In this document: positions 53,863 to 61,551 of the stretch, one piece after another
Layout: the number at the start of each line of letters is the position of its first letter
Position numbering within the stretch: the stretch's first letter is position 1
Source: Microlunatus flavus
GTDB lineage: Bacteria; Actinomycetota; Actinomycetes; Propionibacteriales; Propionibacteriaceae
Reading direction: 5' to 3'
Length of the DNA stretch: 64,000 nt
Assembly (NCBI RefSeq): GCF_900110855.1
Contig: NZ_FOFA01000008.1
Location: 192,521-256,520 of the forward strand
Notes under the pieces: model-generated
Told to the model about the DNA's origin: nothing
Databases searched by the model: none
The model's input: the letters and a program-made list of their open reading frames with translations, nothing else
Made by a program: the position numbers and the translations under genes

Positions 53863-54006
53863 TCAGCGCAGGTCGGAGTAGTTGGCGAGGTGCTCGAGCT
53901 CGGTGCGCATGTCCGAGCCGGAGGCCGAGCGGAAGGCGCGCGCGAACTCGCGCTCCCGACGGGTGCTCTCGCGGTGGCGGCGGATGGCCTGGCCGATGCG
54001 GGTCAT
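53863..54006 (-). CDS. 47-residue small basic protein, unknown function
   Basis: ATG 54006 to the stop at 53863. MTRIGQAIRRHRESTRRERE, then FARAFRSASGSDMRTELEHL and ANYSDLR: a basic amphipathic helix followed by a short acidic tail. AAGGAAGG lies 10 bases upstream of the ATG. The frame stays open further upstream, but the leader there is a compact RNA fold, and the basic ORF starting MTRIGQ looks self-contained. Small proteins of this shape occur in actinobacteria; I cannot assign a role. Confidence 0.65.
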   Translation of the reverse strand: MTRIGQAIRRHRESTRREREFARAFRSASGSDMRTELEHLANYSDLR

Positions 54007-54030
54007 GGTGTGCGTCCTTCCTTGATCTTT

Positions 54031-54087
54031 GATCTCGTGGTGTTGGCTTCGGAAGCCTTCGAGATCGAACTGTACCAGTTCAACACC
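54031..54087 (-). promoter_or_regulatory. Compact pseudoknot-capable leader of the 47-aa gene
   Basis: In mRNA sense (minus strand) four elements interlock. GGTGTTG (complement of 54081-54087) pairs with CAACACC (complement of 54039-54045); CGATCTCG-type 54060-54066 pairs with 54031-54037 (7 bp). These two helices cross, giving a pseudoknot. Between them sit two small hairpins, GAACTG-TAC-CAGTTC (54067-54081) and GGCTT-CGG-AAGCC (54045-54057). Nearly all of the 57 bases are paired. It ends 24 bases before the start codon, beside the ribosome site. Confidence 0.6.
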
Positions 54088-54873
54088 TTCGGCCTGCAGG
54101 TATTCCCGTTCGAAGTGAGGAAGGTCTCCCGACCCCAGGACGGCGCGGACGCGGTCAGCGCACGGCTCGAGGAGGAGGGCCGAGGAGCAGGACGAGGAGC
54201 AGGTCGGACGCCGGCCTCGGGGTGCGTCGCGGCAAACCGGCCCGAACGCTGAAGCGCCGCCACGACCAGACGGTCGTGACGGCGCCAAACCCCGCGTGTG
54301 CCACCCCCCAGCGGCACTCGAGCTCCGAGTGAAGCGGGCGTCCCCCGACGAGACGCGCTGCTCGGGCAGGAATCATTCTGCCTGATCTTGCTGACAGGTG
54401 TGGGATCTTCACCCAACACTTTCCAGACCCGCTAGGGATGTAGCCCCTCAGCGAGTCCTGGCTCACCACGGCGAGGGCCCACGCGGCGTCCCCCCGGTCG
54501 CCGTCGTGGGCCCTCGCTCCACCGTCCGTCCCCCGACGGTCGGTGGTCCCCGTGGTGGTGCCCGGCCAGGCCGGGTACCTCTCGACGCGCGTCCCCTGCG
54601 CACGCCGGGCCTTGCTCCGCCGTCGGCCAGGCCGACGACGTCCCCCCTCGGCTCCCGGTCCCCACCGGGAGCCTGGCCGGACTCCCCCTGTCCGACGTCC
54701 TCACCCGCTCGCCGCCGCGGTGGTCGCGGTGGCGGTACGGGTGTCTTCTGGCGCCGTCGTGCGGCACCGTCTCGGCCGCCAGCTCCCCCGACGGGGCGGC
54801 GGCTCGACTCGTGGGCGCTGCGGGCAGCGCGGGTGGGGCAGGTGGCGCCCTCAGCGGTCGGGGCGCGGGGCCG
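54088..54873. other. Hairpin-dense stretch without convincing coding
   Basis: Strong inverted repeats follow one another: 54254-54285 (14 bp, one mismatch), 54471-54517 (GCGAGGGCCCACG with its complement, 13 bp, 21-base loop), 54521-54540 (6 bp), 54621-54637 (7 bp, CAG loop) and 54650-54673 (GGCTCCCGGT, 10 bp, CCCC loop). Open frames exist on both strands but show no family, no ribosome site and no consistent codon bias. It could be a structured RNA or a string of terminators. No RNase P, tmRNA or SRP signature was seen. Confidence 0.5.
54254..54285. terminator. 14-bp hairpin upstream of the 47-aa gene leader
   Basis: GCGCCGCCACGACC (54254-54267) pairs with GGTCGTGACGGCGC (54272-54285), one mismatch, loop AGAC. 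It is separated from the 47-aa gene by the pseudoknot leader and likely isolates that transcript from the region to the right. Confidence 0.6.
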
Positions 54874-55026
54874 TCAGTGCCGTGGGTAGGACCTGTCGTC
54901 GTCCAGGCACGTGGCGGGCGGGGTGTCGGAGATCCGGACCGAGCCCAGCGCTCTGAGCAGCGCGGCGAGCGAAGGGGTGCGGCGCGGGCGGCGCGCGGTA
55001 CGAAGCGCGGTGGCGACGACGATCAT
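54874..55026 (-). CDS. 50-residue small protein, unknown function
   Basis: ATG 55026 to TGA at 54874. AGGAGG at 55031-55036 is a strong, well-spaced ribosome site. The translation runs MIVVATALRTARRPRRTPSL, AALLRALGSVRISDTPPATC, LDDDRSYPRH: a short hydrophobic start, a basic middle and an acidic end with one Cys. No family is recognised. Its leader has mutually exclusive base pairings that can cover the ribosome site (see 55027-55096), an unusual degree of control for so short a gene, which supports it being real. It may also be a leader peptide. Confidence 0.55.
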   Translation of the reverse strand: MIVVATALRTARRPRRTPSLAALLRALGSVRISDTPPATCLDDDRSYPRH

Positions 55027-55096
55027 GGGGGGCCTCCTGAGGGTGTCGTCCTGCTGACGAGCCAGCCCCCGCTTGCTCCCCAGCCCTCTTGGCTGG
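55027..55096 (-). promoter_or_regulatory. Leader with alternative pairings over the ribosome site of the 50-aa gene
   Basis: In mRNA sense, A = CCAGCC (55091-55096), B = GGCTGG (55080-55085), C = GGGGGCTGGC (55061-55070), D = GGCCCCCC (55027-55034), which overlaps AGGAGG. A can pair with B (loop AAGAG) or with the GGCTGG in C; C can pair with A or, through GGGGGC, with GCCCCC in D. A:B pairing would free C to cover the ribosome site; A:C would leave it open. A small hairpin TCGTC-AGCAG-GACGA lies between C and D. Confidence 0.5.
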
Positions 55097-55098
55097 TG

Positions 55099-55422
55099 AG
55101 AAGAACTCTGCCGGGGCCACCTCGACGCAGCCTCAAGGCCAGGAGCCCCGTCGCCTCAAGAGGGAAGAAAGATTGAACCCTGAAAGATCGATGGCTCAAG
55201 AACGGCTCAGGACCCGCTGAACCAGCCCCCAGAGGACCACCGCAGGGGTCTCAGGCACGCGCGGCGGAGGCCCTTCGAGGACTCAGCCAGACCGGTGGGC
55301 GACGTGGGCAGCGGCCGCGAGTGGCCGGTCCGAGGGGCGGTCTGCTCCTCGGAGCGCCCCGCGAGGTCGTCCGTCGCATCCCGATGCCCGTCGAGGGCTC
55401 GAGCCGGCGCGTCCTTCAGCTT
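55099..55422. other. Non-coding stretch left of the long inverted repeat
   Basis: No gene is recognised. The A/T-richer block at 55150-55200 (minus strand TTGAGC, 17 bases, TCAATC) could be the promoter of the 50-aa gene transcript, though the -10 is poor. The rest is featureless by eye. Confidence 0.4.
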
Positions 55423-55498
55423 GCGCAGAAGGAAGCGCCAGCTGGCGTGTCGAGGGCCTCGCGAGCCTCGAAGAGCCACCTGGCGCTTCCTTCTGCGC
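55423..55498. repeat. 19-bp perfect inverted repeat with 38-base centre
   Basis: GCGCAGAAGGAAGCGCCAG (55423-55441) and its exact complement (55480-55498). The centre contains a further dyad (CGAGGGCCTCGCGAGCCTCG). The arms are A/G-rich rather than the G/C pattern of the terminators here. It lies 104 bases after the stop of the membrane gene at 55602 (minus strand), so it could end that transcript; MITE-like origin is another option. Confidence 0.8.
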
Positions 55499-55601
55499 GG
55501 ATTTGTCGAGCGGTCCGCCGGCGCTGAGCGGTCGAGCGCGGAACAGGGGCACCGGTCGGCCGGAGGGGGCCGTCAGGCCTGCGGCGTGCTGAGCGGAACG
55601 G

Positions 55602-56060
55602 TCAGGCAGCCTGTCCGAAGCCCCGCTCGGTCACGGTGACGCCGGCCCGCTCGAGCTCGGCCTCGACCCGGAGGCGTTCGATGTCGCGCTCCATCCCCGA
55701 GGTCTCCTCGGCGAGCTCGTGCTCGATCTCGAGCATGGAGCAGGCCTGCATGAGCACCTGGTCGTACGCCAGCCGGTTGCCCATCTGCTGCGCCGCCGAG
55801 CGGTGGGCGTCGGCCCGGATGACCTCGCGCAGCCGGCGCAGGTCGGCGGCCAGCCGCTCGAGGGGGACGCCGTGCATGCGGCGCAGCGCCCGCAGGGTGC
55901 GGCGGCGCTCGACGGCCATGAGCTGGCGCTGCCGGAAACGGGAGATGCTCTCGTCCCAACGGCCGGCCAGCAGGTCCCACAGCAGCACGCACCCGATGGG
56001 GACGAGCACCATGATGGCGACGGCCAGGGCGCCGAGCACCACCTGGTACGTGTCCATCAT
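55602..56060 (-). CDS. Membrane-anchored coiled-coil hypothetical protein
   Basis: ATG 56060 gives 152 residues. One membrane helix near the N-terminus (VVLGALAVAIMVLVPIGCVL) is followed by a long charged helix (RQRQLMAVERRRTLRALRRM, LERLAADLRRLREVIRADAH, MERDIERLRVEAELERAGVT) likely to form a coiled coil in the cytoplasm. No enzymatic motif is visible and I do not recognise the family. It is upstream of, and on the same strand as, the long inverted repeat. Confidence 0.7.
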   Translation of the reverse strand: MMDTYQVVLGALAVAIMVLVPIGCVLLWDLLAGRWDESISRFRQRQLMAVERRRTLRALRRMHGVPLERLAADLRRLREVIRADAHRSAAQQMGNRLAYDQVLMQACSMLEIEHELAEETSGMERDIERLRVEAELERAGVTVTERGFGQAA

Positions 56061-56211
56061 GGGCAAACCCTAGATCCGGCGTCTGGTCGCGACAAGCGAC
56101 GAGGAGATGAACCCCGCAACGATGCCACGGGACGCCAGGGATTCGGGGCCGACCCGCCCGGCGGATGCCATCCTGCCCGCTGGACCCGCTGCCGTACGGG
56201 GAGCCCGTAGG

Positions 56212-57189
56212 TCAGGCCGCCCAGTGGCCGTAGACGGAGACGTGCACGTGGTCGTAGTGGTTGGCCGTGGCCGACCCGCGGTCGGACATCGAGCGCCACC
56301 CCTCGCCGCTGCGCTGCACGGTCCAGATCTTCTGGGAGTAGATGACCTCGCTGACCCCGAGCTCGCGCGCGTGGGCGCGGACCCAGCGGGCGAGCGCCCA
56401 GCCCGCGGTGGAGTCCGAGATCATGCAGTCCACGGCCTGGCCGCTGCCGTGGAAGCCGCCGCCGCCGCGGGTGCCGCCGAACGAGCTCACCTGCGGGAAG
56501 CGGGCGCAGACCGTGCGGTGCACGAGGACCGCGTCGGGGGTGAGGCCCCGCTCCATCGCCGAACCCTTGCCGCACGGGGCGTTCGTGACCCCGCCCGCGT
56601 CGGACGCCGCGACCTTCGGCTTCTTCTCCGACAGGTACTGCGCGGTGACCCAGCGACCCTCGCCCTTGAACACCACGAGCCGGTAGCCGTCGCGCCGGAC
56701 CGAGGTCACCGAGAGCTTGGTGGCGGCCGGGACGACGGTCACCACGTCCGCCTTCTTGCTGGGGTCGGTCCGGATGTTCAGCTCGTCGGTCGACCAGAGC
56801 GACCCGGAGACCTTCGGGTGCGCCGCCTGCTGCTCGGCCGTCGGGCCGGCCGGCTTCTCGGTCGCCTTCTTCGTCGTGGCCGGTCTCGTCGTCGGCTTCG
56901 TGGTGGGTGCCACCGTCGGGCTCGGTGTGGGCGTCGGGCTGGGCGTCACGACGGGGGTCGGGCTGGGGGTGCGCTGCAGGTCGCGGCTGACGGGCTGCTC
57001 GCGCAGCGCGGCCCCGTCGGGGACGCTCGTCGCCGGGGCGGGGACGGCGGTCTGCGCGTCGGACCCCGGCACCGCGAACGCGACGACGCCGGTCGTGGCG
57101 AGCCCGGCCAGCGCCAGCGGGACGGCGACGCGGGCCACGCGCACGGTGGCCGACGGACGCAGGGCCCGGCGCGGACGGGGTCGTGACAA
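56212..57189 (-). CDS. Secreted SH3-domain protein with H/D/H peptidase-like domain
   Basis: TTG 57189 with GGAGGAA just upstream gives 325 residues. An N-terminal signal (VARVAVPLALAGLATTGVVA) leads to a Pro/Thr-rich linker (about 80-115), an SH3b domain (LNIRTDPSKKADVVTVVPAA, KGEGRWVTAQYLSEKKP) and a C-terminal domain with FHGSGQAVDCMISDSTAGW and ANHYDHVHVSVYG, the His/Asp/His pattern of extensin-like peptidase domains, plus a Cys pair (APCGKGS, TVCARFP). It likely acts at the cell wall. The same domain type, without SH3, is in the 51003-52001 protein. Confidence 0.85.
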   Translation of the reverse strand: MSRPRPRRALRPSATVRVARVAVPLALAGLATTGVVAFAVPGSDAQTAVPAPATSVPDGAALREQPVSRDLQRTPSPTPVVTPSPTPTPSPTVAPTTKPTTRPATTKKATEKPAGPTAEQQAAHPKVSGSLWSTDELNIRTDPSKKADVVTVVPAATKLSVTSVRRDGYRLVVFKGEGRWVTAQYLSEKKPKVAASDAGGVTNAPCGKGSAMERGLTPDAVLVHRTVCARFPQVSSFGGTRGGGGFHGSGQAVDCMISDSTAGWALARWVRAHARELGVSEVIYSQKIWTVQRSGEGWRSMSDRGSATANHYDHVHVSVYGHWAA

Positions 57190-57318
57190 GGGTTCCTCCG
57201 GGCGTCGTAACCGTTTCGTGACCTTCTGAAGCCGGGGAGTCTAGGCACAACCCGGGCACCTTGCCCAATCCGTGACGACAGCGCCCCCTAGCGTGGGACC
57301 CGACGACACAGGAGGAGC

Positions 57319-58695
57319 GTGGCGATGACGCGGTACGACGCGGTGGTGATCGGGGCCGGCCAGGCGGGACCGAGCGTGGCCTTCAGCCAGGCGGCCCAGG
57401 GCCGTCGGGTGGCGATCGTGGAGATGGCGGAACCGGGCGGCACGTGCCTCAACCACGGGTGCCGGCCTACCAAGGCGCTGCGGGCGAGCGCGGTGGTGGC
57501 GCACTCCGCGCGCCGCGCCGCCGACTTCGGCGTCCACGTCGGGGAGGTCCGCGTCGACTTCGGCCAGGCCATCGGCCGGGTGCACACCCTGATCGACGGC
57601 ATGCGGGCCGGCCTGCAGCAGGCCATCGACGAGGCCGAGAACCTCGACTACGTCCACGGCCGCGCCCGGTTGGTGGGCGACCCGACCGGCGCCGAGCACC
57701 GGGTCGTGGTCACCGCCGACGACGGGTCGGAGCAGGAGCTGACGACCTCGGAGGTCTACCTCAACGTCGGCAACCGGGCCTCGATCCCGCCGATCGACGG
57801 CCTGGAGCACGTGCCGTACCTCACCGAGGTCGAGCTCCTCGCGCTGAGCGAGCTGCCGGAGCACCTGATCATCGTCGGCGGCGGCTACATCGGGCTCGAG
57901 TTCGGGCAGATGTTCCGGCGCTTCGGCTCCGAGGTCACCATCGTGGCCGGCGGCGGCATCGCCGCGCGCGAGGACCCGGACGTGCAGCAGATCCTCACCG
58001 ACCTGTTCACCGACGAGGGCGTCCGGATCGTCGAGGGCAGGCCCAGCCGGGTGAGCGGCGACACCAGCGGCGTCTCGGTCGAGGTGCCGGAGGTCGGGAC
58101 GATCACCGGCAGCCACCTGCTGATCGCCACCGGCCGCCGCTCGAACAGCGACCAGCTGGGTCCCGACACCGGGCTGGAGACCGACGCGCACGGCTTCGTG
58201 CTCACCGACGACCGCTTCGCCACGAACGTCCCCGGCGTGTGGGCCCTCGGCGACGTGAACGGCCGCGGCGCGTTCACCCACACCTCCTACCAGGACGGCG
58301 ACATCTACCTCCACCCGCCGCGTACGGTCGCGGGCCGCGTGACGACGTACGCGATGTTCACCGACCCGCCCCTGGGCCGGGTCGGGATGGGCCTGCAGGA
58401 GGCGCGGGAGTCGGGCCGCCGCGTGCTGAAGGCGGAGATCCCGATGGCCAGCGTCAGCCGCGCCAAGCTGGAGAGCGAGACCACGGGCGTCATGCGCGTG
58501 CTGGTCGACGCCGACACCGAGGAGTTCCTGGGCGCCACGATCCTCGGGCTGCAGGCCGACGACGTGGTCCAGGTGATCGGCGTGGCCATGCAGGCGGGCG
58601 TGCGCTACCCGATCGTCCGCGACGCGCTGCCGATCCACCCGACGGTGTCGGAGTTCTTCCCGACGATCCTAGCGGCGCTGACCCCTCTGGACTGA
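57319..58695 (+). CDS. FAD-dependent pyridine nucleotide-disulfide oxidoreductase (MerA/mycothione-reductase-like)
   Basis: 458 residues. FAD motif DAVVIGAGQAGPSVAFSQAA, redox-active cysteines in PGGTCLNHGCRPTKALRASA (CxxxxC), NAD(P)H motif HLIIVGGGYIGLEFGQMF, second FAD contact VWALGDVNGRGAFTHTSYQD, and a C-terminal dimer-interface His-Glu pair in LPIHPTVSEFFPTI. All residues for disulfide reductase chemistry are present. The Lys-Thr in RPTKA matches MerA and related enzymes rather than lipoamide dehydrogenase; no metal-binding Cys pair ends the chain, so mercury reduction is unlikely. Substrate unknown. Confidence 0.9.
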   Translation: MAMTRYDAVVIGAGQAGPSVAFSQAAQGRRVAIVEMAEPGGTCLNHGCRPTKALRASAVVAHSARRAADFGVHVGEVRVDFGQAIGRVHTLIDGMRAGLQQAIDEAENLDYVHGRARLVGDPTGAEHRVVVTADDGSEQELTTSEVYLNVGNRASIPPIDGLEHVPYLTEVELLALSELPEHLIIVGGGYIGLEFGQMFRRFGSEVTIVAGGGIAAREDPDVQQILTDLFTDEGVRIVEGRPSRVSGDTSGVSVEVPEVGTITGSHLLIATGRRSNSDQLGPDTGLETDAHGFVLTDDRFATNVPGVWALGDVNGRGAFTHTSYQDGDIYLHPPRTVAGRVTTYAMFTDPPLGRVGMGLQEARESGRRVLKAEIPMASVSRAKLESETTGVMRVLVDADTEEFLGATILGLQADDVVQVIGVAMQAGVRYPIVRDALPIHPTVSEFFPTILAALTPLD

Positions 58696-58726
58696 GTCGT
58701 CGGCCCTCGCTCCTCGATCGCCGAGG

Positions 58727-58774
58727 GGTAGGTTGCCGCGCCCAAAAGCCGCCCGTCGGGCGCGGCAACCTACC
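58727..58774. terminator. 17-bp perfect inverted repeat between convergent genes
   Basis: GGTAGGTTGCCGCGCCC (58727-58743) and its complement (58758-58774) close a 14-base loop containing AAAA. The repeat lies 31 bases after the reductase stop and contains the stop codon of mpg (58770-58772) in its right arm. It is placed to end transcription from both directions. Confidence 0.8.
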
Positions 58775-59372
58775 GCTCGGCGGTCGGGTGGGGCTCCGCT
58801 CGTGGGCTGCGCTTGTACGCCGAGACGTAGCGGCTGCCGGCGACCCAGAAGCGCCACGGGACGTCGGCGGCCCGGGAGACGCCGACCCGGGGTCCGCTGG
58901 CGACCTCGACGGGCGGGCCGGAGTGCGGTTCCAGGCGGACCAGGCCGCCGGCGAAGAGGTCGGCACCGCGCTGCTCCGGGCCGAGGCCGAGGGCCTGGGT
59001 GAGCCGGCCGGGCCCTCGAGCGAGGTCGCGGTCGGGCGCGCCGAGGCGTCGCTCCCTCGCGAGCTCGAGCCCGTCGACCACCCGCCCGGCGCGCATCAGG
59101 CAGCCGGAGGCGGTGCCGTCCGGCCCGCAGACGACGTTCGCCGCCCAGTGCATGCCGTAGGAGAAGTAGAGGTAGAGGTGCCCGGGCGGGCCGAACATGA
59201 CGTCGTTGCGCGGGGTCGGCCCGCGGAACGCGTGCGACGCGGGGTCGTCTCGGCCCGCGTACGCCTCCACCTCCGTCAGCTCGACCGCCACCTCGCCGTG
59301 GCGGAGCACCGCGCCCAGCAGCAGCGGCGCGACCTCCGGGGCCGGACCGGCGAGCACGTCGGGGGTGAGCAC
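58770..59372 (-). CDS. mpg: DNA-3-methyladenine glycosylase (AAG/Mpg type)
   Basis: 200 residues. VAVELTEVEAYAGRDDPASH contains the catalytic Glu (TEVEAY) and DPASHAFRG the substrate loop, followed by NDVMFGPPGHLYLYFSYGMH and WAANVVCGPDGTASGCLMRA, the AAG family signature, then RDLARGPGRLTQALGL. It excises 3-methyladenine, hypoxanthine and etheno bases by the single-domain AAG fold, distinct from the AlkA-like enzyme at 45 kb. The stop lies inside the shared terminator. Confidence 0.95.
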   Translation of the reverse strand: MLTPDVLAGPAPEVAPLLLGAVLRHGEVAVELTEVEAYAGRDDPASHAFRGPTPRNDVMFGPPGHLYLYFSYGMHWAANVVCGPDGTASGCLMRAGRVVDGLELARERRLGAPDRDLARGPGRLTQALGLGPEQRGADLFAGGLVRLEPHSGPPVEVASGPRVGVSRAADVPWRFWVAGSRYVSAYKRSPRAEPHPTAER

Positions 59373-59467
59373 CCACCGAGCCTAGGGAGGGCGTGCAGGC
59401 CCGCGGGGTGCGGCGGCCACGCGCGTGCCTCGGCGGGCGGGGTGGACCCGGTGGGCAGGATGGCCCC

Positions 59468-60142
59468 GTGGAGGCGGCCCGGATCCTGCTCGTCGAGGAC
59501 AGCGAGGCCATCCGCGTGCCCGTGCGGGCCGCGCTGCGCGCCCAGGGCTTCGCCGTCGAGGCGCTGGCCGACGGCGGCGACCTCGAGCAGCGGCTGGCCG
59601 CGTTCGGGCCGGACCTCGTCGTGCTCGACGTGATGCTGCCGGGACGCGACGGCTTCGCGCTGCTGCCCGTGGTCCGCCGGGCCAGCCGGGCGGCCGTCCT
59701 CATGCTGACCGCGCGCGACACCGTCGCCGACCGGGTGGCCGGGCTCGCCGGCGGCGCGGACGACTACCTGGTCAAGCCCTTCGCGATGGCCGAGCTCGTC
59801 GCCCGCGTGCACGCGGTGCTGCGCCGGACCCGGCCGGGCGGCAGCGTCACGGCGGTGGGCGACCTGACCCTCGACGACGACGTCACCCAGGTGCGCCGCG
59901 GCCCGCGGACCGTCGACCTCACCGACACCGAGCGCCGGCTGCTCGGCTACCTCGCCTCCCACCGCGACCGCGTGGTCAGCAAGACGCAGATCCTCACCGC
60001 GGTCTGGGGCTACGAGGGCTTCGACGAGAACGTGGTCGAGGTCCACGTCTCCTCGCTGCGCCGCAAGCTCGAGGCGGGCGGCGAGCCGCGGCTGGTCCAC
60101 ACGGTGCGCGGCCGGGGCTACCGCCTGGGGGTCGAGCCGTGA
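59468..60142 (+). CDS. OmpR-family response regulator
   Basis: GTG 59468 gives 224 residues; the longer frame has no ribosome site. The receiver domain is ARILLVEDSEAIRVPVRAAL with phosphoacceptor Asp54 (LVVLDVMLPGRDGFALL), the Thr in VLMLTARDTVADRV and Lys in DDYLVKPFAMAELVARVH. The OmpR winged helix covers LTDTERRLLGYLASHRDRVV, KTQILTAVWGYEGFDENVVE and VHVSSLRRKLEAGGEPRLVH. Its stop overlaps the kinase GTG (GTGA), so it is made with its sensor. Confidence 0.95.
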   Translation: MEAARILLVEDSEAIRVPVRAALRAQGFAVEALADGGDLEQRLAAFGPDLVVLDVMLPGRDGFALLPVVRRASRAAVLMLTARDTVADRVAGLAGGADDYLVKPFAMAELVARVHAVLRRTRPGGSVTAVGDLTLDDDVTQVRRGPRTVDLTDTERRLLGYLASHRDRVVSKTQILTAVWGYEGFDENVVEVHVSSLRRKLEAGGEPRLVHTVRGRGYRLGVEP

Positions 60143-61551
60143 GCGCCCCGGCACCGGCGCCCCGCGGGGCCACGCGCCCGCTGAGCACCGTGTCGATCCG
60201 CGTCCGGGTCATCGCGGCGGTCATGGCGGTGCTCGCGGTCGTCCTGCTGTCCTCCTCGGTCGCCGTCAACGCGGTCTTCGTGTCCCAGTCCCAGCGCAAC
60301 CTCGACACGCTGCTCAGCGGCCGCGCGCAGCTGGCGCGCCAGCTCGCCCGCGCCGGGGTGCGCCCGCAGCAGATCGTGAACCGGGTCGGCGTCGACGGCG
60401 TCCTGGCGTCGCTGGAGCTGCGCGACGGGACGGTGCTCGGCACCGCCGTCCCGGGCGGGAGCGGCGTGACCACGGTGACGACGACGCTGCCGGGGACCGG
60501 GCGGGTGAACGGTGCGCGCCTCACGCTCGCGGTGAACACCTCGCTGGTGTCGGGGGCGCAGGACGCGCTGCGGCGCACGCTGCTGGTGAGCGGGCTCGCG
60601 GCGCTGGTCCTCAGCGGGCTGCTCGTCGCGCTCGCGGTGCGCCTGGCGCTGCGGCCCCTGGACGCCATGGCCGCCCTCGCGCAGCAGATCTCGGCCGGGG
60701 CCCGCGGGTCGCGCCTGTCCCCCAGCCGGACCGACACCGAGATCGGCCGGACGGCCGCCGCCTTCGACGCGATGCTCGACGAGCTCGAGGGCGCGGAGGT
60801 CCGGGCCCGCCGGGCGGAGGAGCAGACCCGCGCCTTCCTGGCCGACGCGGCGCACGAGCTCCGTACGCCGCTCACCGGGGTGCAGGCCGCGGCGGAGACG
60901 CTGCTGCAGCACCGCGACGCGATGAGCGTCGAGGAGCAGGAACGTCTCGAGGCGCTCCTCGTGGGCGAGGCCCGGCGGGCCGGCCGCCTCGTCGGGGACC
61001 TGCTGGCCGTCGCCCGGCTGGAGGCGGGGGCCCCGACCACGCGTACGGCGGTCGACGTGGGCGCGCTCGTCGAGTCCGAGGTCGACCGCGCCAGCCTGCT
61101 GCGGCCGGGCACGACGCTCACCTCGGCGACCGGGGACGCCGGCCGGGTCGTCGTGAGCGGCGACGAGGACGCCCTGCGCGGCGTGCTGCGCAACCTCCTG
61201 GACAACGCCTCCCGCGCGGCCGGCGAGGGCGGTCACGTGCACGTCGGCCTGCGCGTGCAGCCGGGGCTGGCCGTCGTGGACGTGGTCGACGACGGGCCGG
61301 GCGTGGCGGCGGAGGACCGGGAGCGGATCTTCGACCGGCTGGTCCGGCTCGACGCGGCCCGCAGCGCCGACGCCGGCGGCTCGGGGCTCGGCCTGGCGAT
61401 CGCCCGCGGCACCGCCCGGGCCCACGGCGGCGACCTGGTCTGCCTCCCGGCGCCCGCCGCCGCCCACGGCGCGGACTTCCGCCTCACCCTCCCCCTGGCC
61501 CCGGGGCCGCGCGGCGAGGACGGCCGCGGCCCCGGCACACTGGCGGGATGA
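60139..61551 (+). CDS. Membrane histidine kinase
   Basis: 470 residues. Two membrane helices at about 20-45 (VRVIAAVMAVLAVVLLSSSV) and 150-172 (LVSGLAALVLSGLLVALAVR) flank an extracytoplasmic sensor of about 105 residues. A HAMP-like segment follows (LRPLDAMAALAQQISAGARG). The phosphoacceptor His is near 239 in ADAAHELRTPLTGVQAAAET. ATP-binding blocks: NLLDNASRAAGEGGHVHVGL (N box), VVDDGPGVAAEDRERIFDRL (G1) and AGGSGLGLAIARGTARAHGG (G2). With the regulator it forms one two-component system. The signal is not deducible; the sensor domain is not a known type. Confidence 0.95.
   Translation: MSAPAPAPRGATRPLSTVSIRVRVIAAVMAVLAVVLLSSSVAVNAVFVSQSQRNLDTLLSGRAQLARQLARAGVRPQQIVNRVGVDGVLASLELRDGTVLGTAVPGGSGVTTVTTTLPGTGRVNGARLTLAVNTSLVSGAQDALRRTLLVSGLAALVLSGLLVALAVRLALRPLDAMAALAQQISAGARGSRLSPSRTDTEIGRTAAAFDAMLDELEGAEVRARRAEEQTRAFLADAAHELRTPLTGVQAAAETLLQHRDAMSVEEQERLEALLVGEARRAGRLVGDLLAVARLEAGAPTTRTAVDVGALVESEVDRASLLRPGTTLTSATGDAGRVVVSGDEDALRGVLRNLLDNASRAAGEGGHVHVGLRVQPGLAVVDVVDDGPGVAAEDRERIFDRLVRLDAARSADAGGSGLGLAIARGTARAHGGDLVCLPAPAAAHGADFRLTLPLAPGPRGEDGRGPGTLAG

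Noticed and set aside
54254-54673. RNase P, tmRNA or SRP RNA as the explanation for the hairpin-dense stretch
   Set aside because: The conserved signatures of these RNAs (for example the GAGGAAAGTCC core of RNase P, the tRNA-like ends of tmRNA) are not present.
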